The notes below the pieces were generated by a model. The model was not told the DNA's origin, made no database searches, and worked only from the letters and a program-made list of their open reading frames with translations. Positions 63,321 to 64,000 of a DNA stretch of 64,000 nucleotides are shown piece by piece; position 1 is the first letter of the stretch; the number at the start of each line of letters is the position of its first letter. Made by a program: the position numbers and the translations under genes. The stretch comes from Pseudomonas sp. gcc21 (lineage in GTDB: Bacteria > Pseudomonadota > Gammaproteobacteria > Pseudomonadales > Pseudomonadaceae). The stretch spans positions 2,170,001 to 2,234,000 of the forward strand of contig NZ_CP051625.1 in NCBI RefSeq assembly GCF_012844345.1. The letters are read 5' to 3'.

Positions 63321-64000
63321 TCACCTGAACGGCGGCTCATCAAAGCTGCGCAATTTCCGCGAGTGCAGTGAGTTGAGCTGGTTGCGCAGTAGATCCAGCG
63401 CTGCAATACCGATATGCAGATGCTGAGTGACTGCTCGCTCATAGAAGGCTCCCGCTGCACCCGGCAGCTTGATCTCGCTATGTAACGGTTTATCCGATAC
63501 GCATAACAAGGTCCCATAGGGCACACGCAGACGATAACCCTGGGCGGCGATGGTGCCGCTTTCCATATCCACCGCGATGGCCCGCGCCTGGTTGATCAAC
63601 GGGCGCTCCTGAGCCCAGCGCAGCTCCCAGTTCCGGTCGTCATAGGTGAGCACCGTGCCGGTGCGCAGGCGGCGTTTCAGATCATCGCCCCGGTCACCGG
63701 TGATCTGCGCGGCAGCTTCCTGCAGCGCCATCTGGATTTCTGCGAGCGCAGGCAGCGGGATGTGCGGTGGCAGAACACGATCGAGGATACCATCGCGGCG
63801 CATATAGGCATGGGCCAGCACGTAATCACCGATATTCTGCGACTGACGCAAGCCGCCGCAGTGGCCGATCATCAGCCAGCAATGCGGCCGCAGGACTGCC
63901 AGGTGATCGGTAATGTTCTTGGCATTGGACGGGCCCACACCGATGTTCACCAGGGTAATGCCATGCCCGTCACCGGCGATCAGGTGGTAGGCCGGCATCT
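63321..64000 (-). CDS. amn: AMP nucleosidase, N-terminal part outside window
   Basis: Hydrolyses AMP to adenine and ribose 5-phosphate. Only the C-terminal 226 residues are inside; the frame runs off the right edge. The phosphorylase-like fold shows VNIGVGPSNAKNITDHL, MIGHCGGLR, YDDRNWELRWAQERPLINQ and the VDMESGTIAAQGYR substrate-binding motif, then LLCVSDKPLHSE. These together match Amn rather than purine nucleoside phosphorylases. The stop is at 63321-63323. Confidence 0.93.
   Translation of the reverse strand, partial: MPAYHLIAGDGHGITLVNIGVGPSNAKNITDHLAVLRPHCWLMIGHCGGLRQSQNIGDYVLAHAYMRRDGILDRVLPPHIPLPALAEIQMALQEAAAQITGDRGDDLKRRLRTGTVLTYDDRNWELRWAQERPLINQARAIAVDMESGTIAAQGYRLRVPYGTLLCVSDKPLHSEIKLPGAAGAFYERAVTQHLHIGIAALDLLRNQLNSLHSRKLRSFDEPPFR

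Overview
The window looks like about 64 kb of chromosome from a gammaproteobacterium of the Pseudomonadaceae, possibly the Halopseudomonas side of the family. The reasons are the gene content (387-residue SpeC-type ornithine decarboxylase, RoxSR two-component pair, DUF3094, DUF3010 and DUF3297 proteins, leucine dehydrogenase, a seven-function Mrp antiporter operon with fused A and B subunits), fairly even high-GC codon use, and REP-like palindromes. The genus is inference. Nearly everything is housekeeping or conserved accessory metabolism; I see no phage, transposase, integrase, CRISPR array, toxin-antitoxin or recognisable defence system.

Layout. 1-5.6 kb: left-truncated acyl-CoA ligase divergent from an acetyl-CoA acetyltransferase, a small membrane protein with a decayed second copy, a secreted cupin and a chemotaxis receptor. 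5.9-11 kb: small stand-alone accessory genes (DJ-1/PfpI protein with an apparent CTG start, PmtA-like methyltransferase, DUF2236 oxygenase, two lipoproteins, GNAT, DUF3297, DUF3010), ending in an AT-rich lipoprotein gene. 11-14.3 kb: a secreted PL1 pectate lyase between two 89-bp direct repeats of the 3' end of a neighbouring alpha/beta hydrolase gene. 14.6-24.9 kb: an SDR, speC with a long structured leader, a 1290-residue PilZ-DUF1631-GGDEF-EAL protein with degenerate catalytic motifs, prfC and a TatD-family nuclease. 25-34 kb: SDR, leucine dehydrogenase, Tim44-like protein, RoxSR, SIMPL protein, ECF-type permease and a type II NADH dehydrogenase.

34-44.6 kb: DUF2891, three tRNAs (Asn, Pro, Lys), pckA, hslO, hslR, rimB-rimK, ctaG-DUF2243, yrfG, nudE, cysQ, msrA. 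The order pckA-hslO-hslR-yrfG-nudE recalls the enterobacterial block, here interrupted by rimBK and the ctaG pair. 44.7-50.8 kb: mrpA(B)CDEFG, all overlapping by 1 or 4 bp. 50.8-54 kb: a DMT transporter, then a minus-strand envelope/stress operon (DUF883, YqjE-like, YqjK-like, AI-2E permease). 54-64 kb: a saccharopine-dehydrogenase-like reductase, rlmJ, an orphan GspE/PilB ATPase, a CYTH-CHAD triphosphatase, a PhoU-like/Pit phosphate transport pair, argE, a REP-like palindrome cluster and a right-truncated AMP nucleosidase.

The most notable structures are two places where a gene sits between a full and a partial copy of its neighbour (2.8-4.0 kb and 11.5-13.4 kb). Others are the apparent CTG start at 6465, the structured speC leader and the degenerate c-di-GMP protein. 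I found no convincing entirely new system. Domain names come from reading protein sequences by eye; no database search was run.
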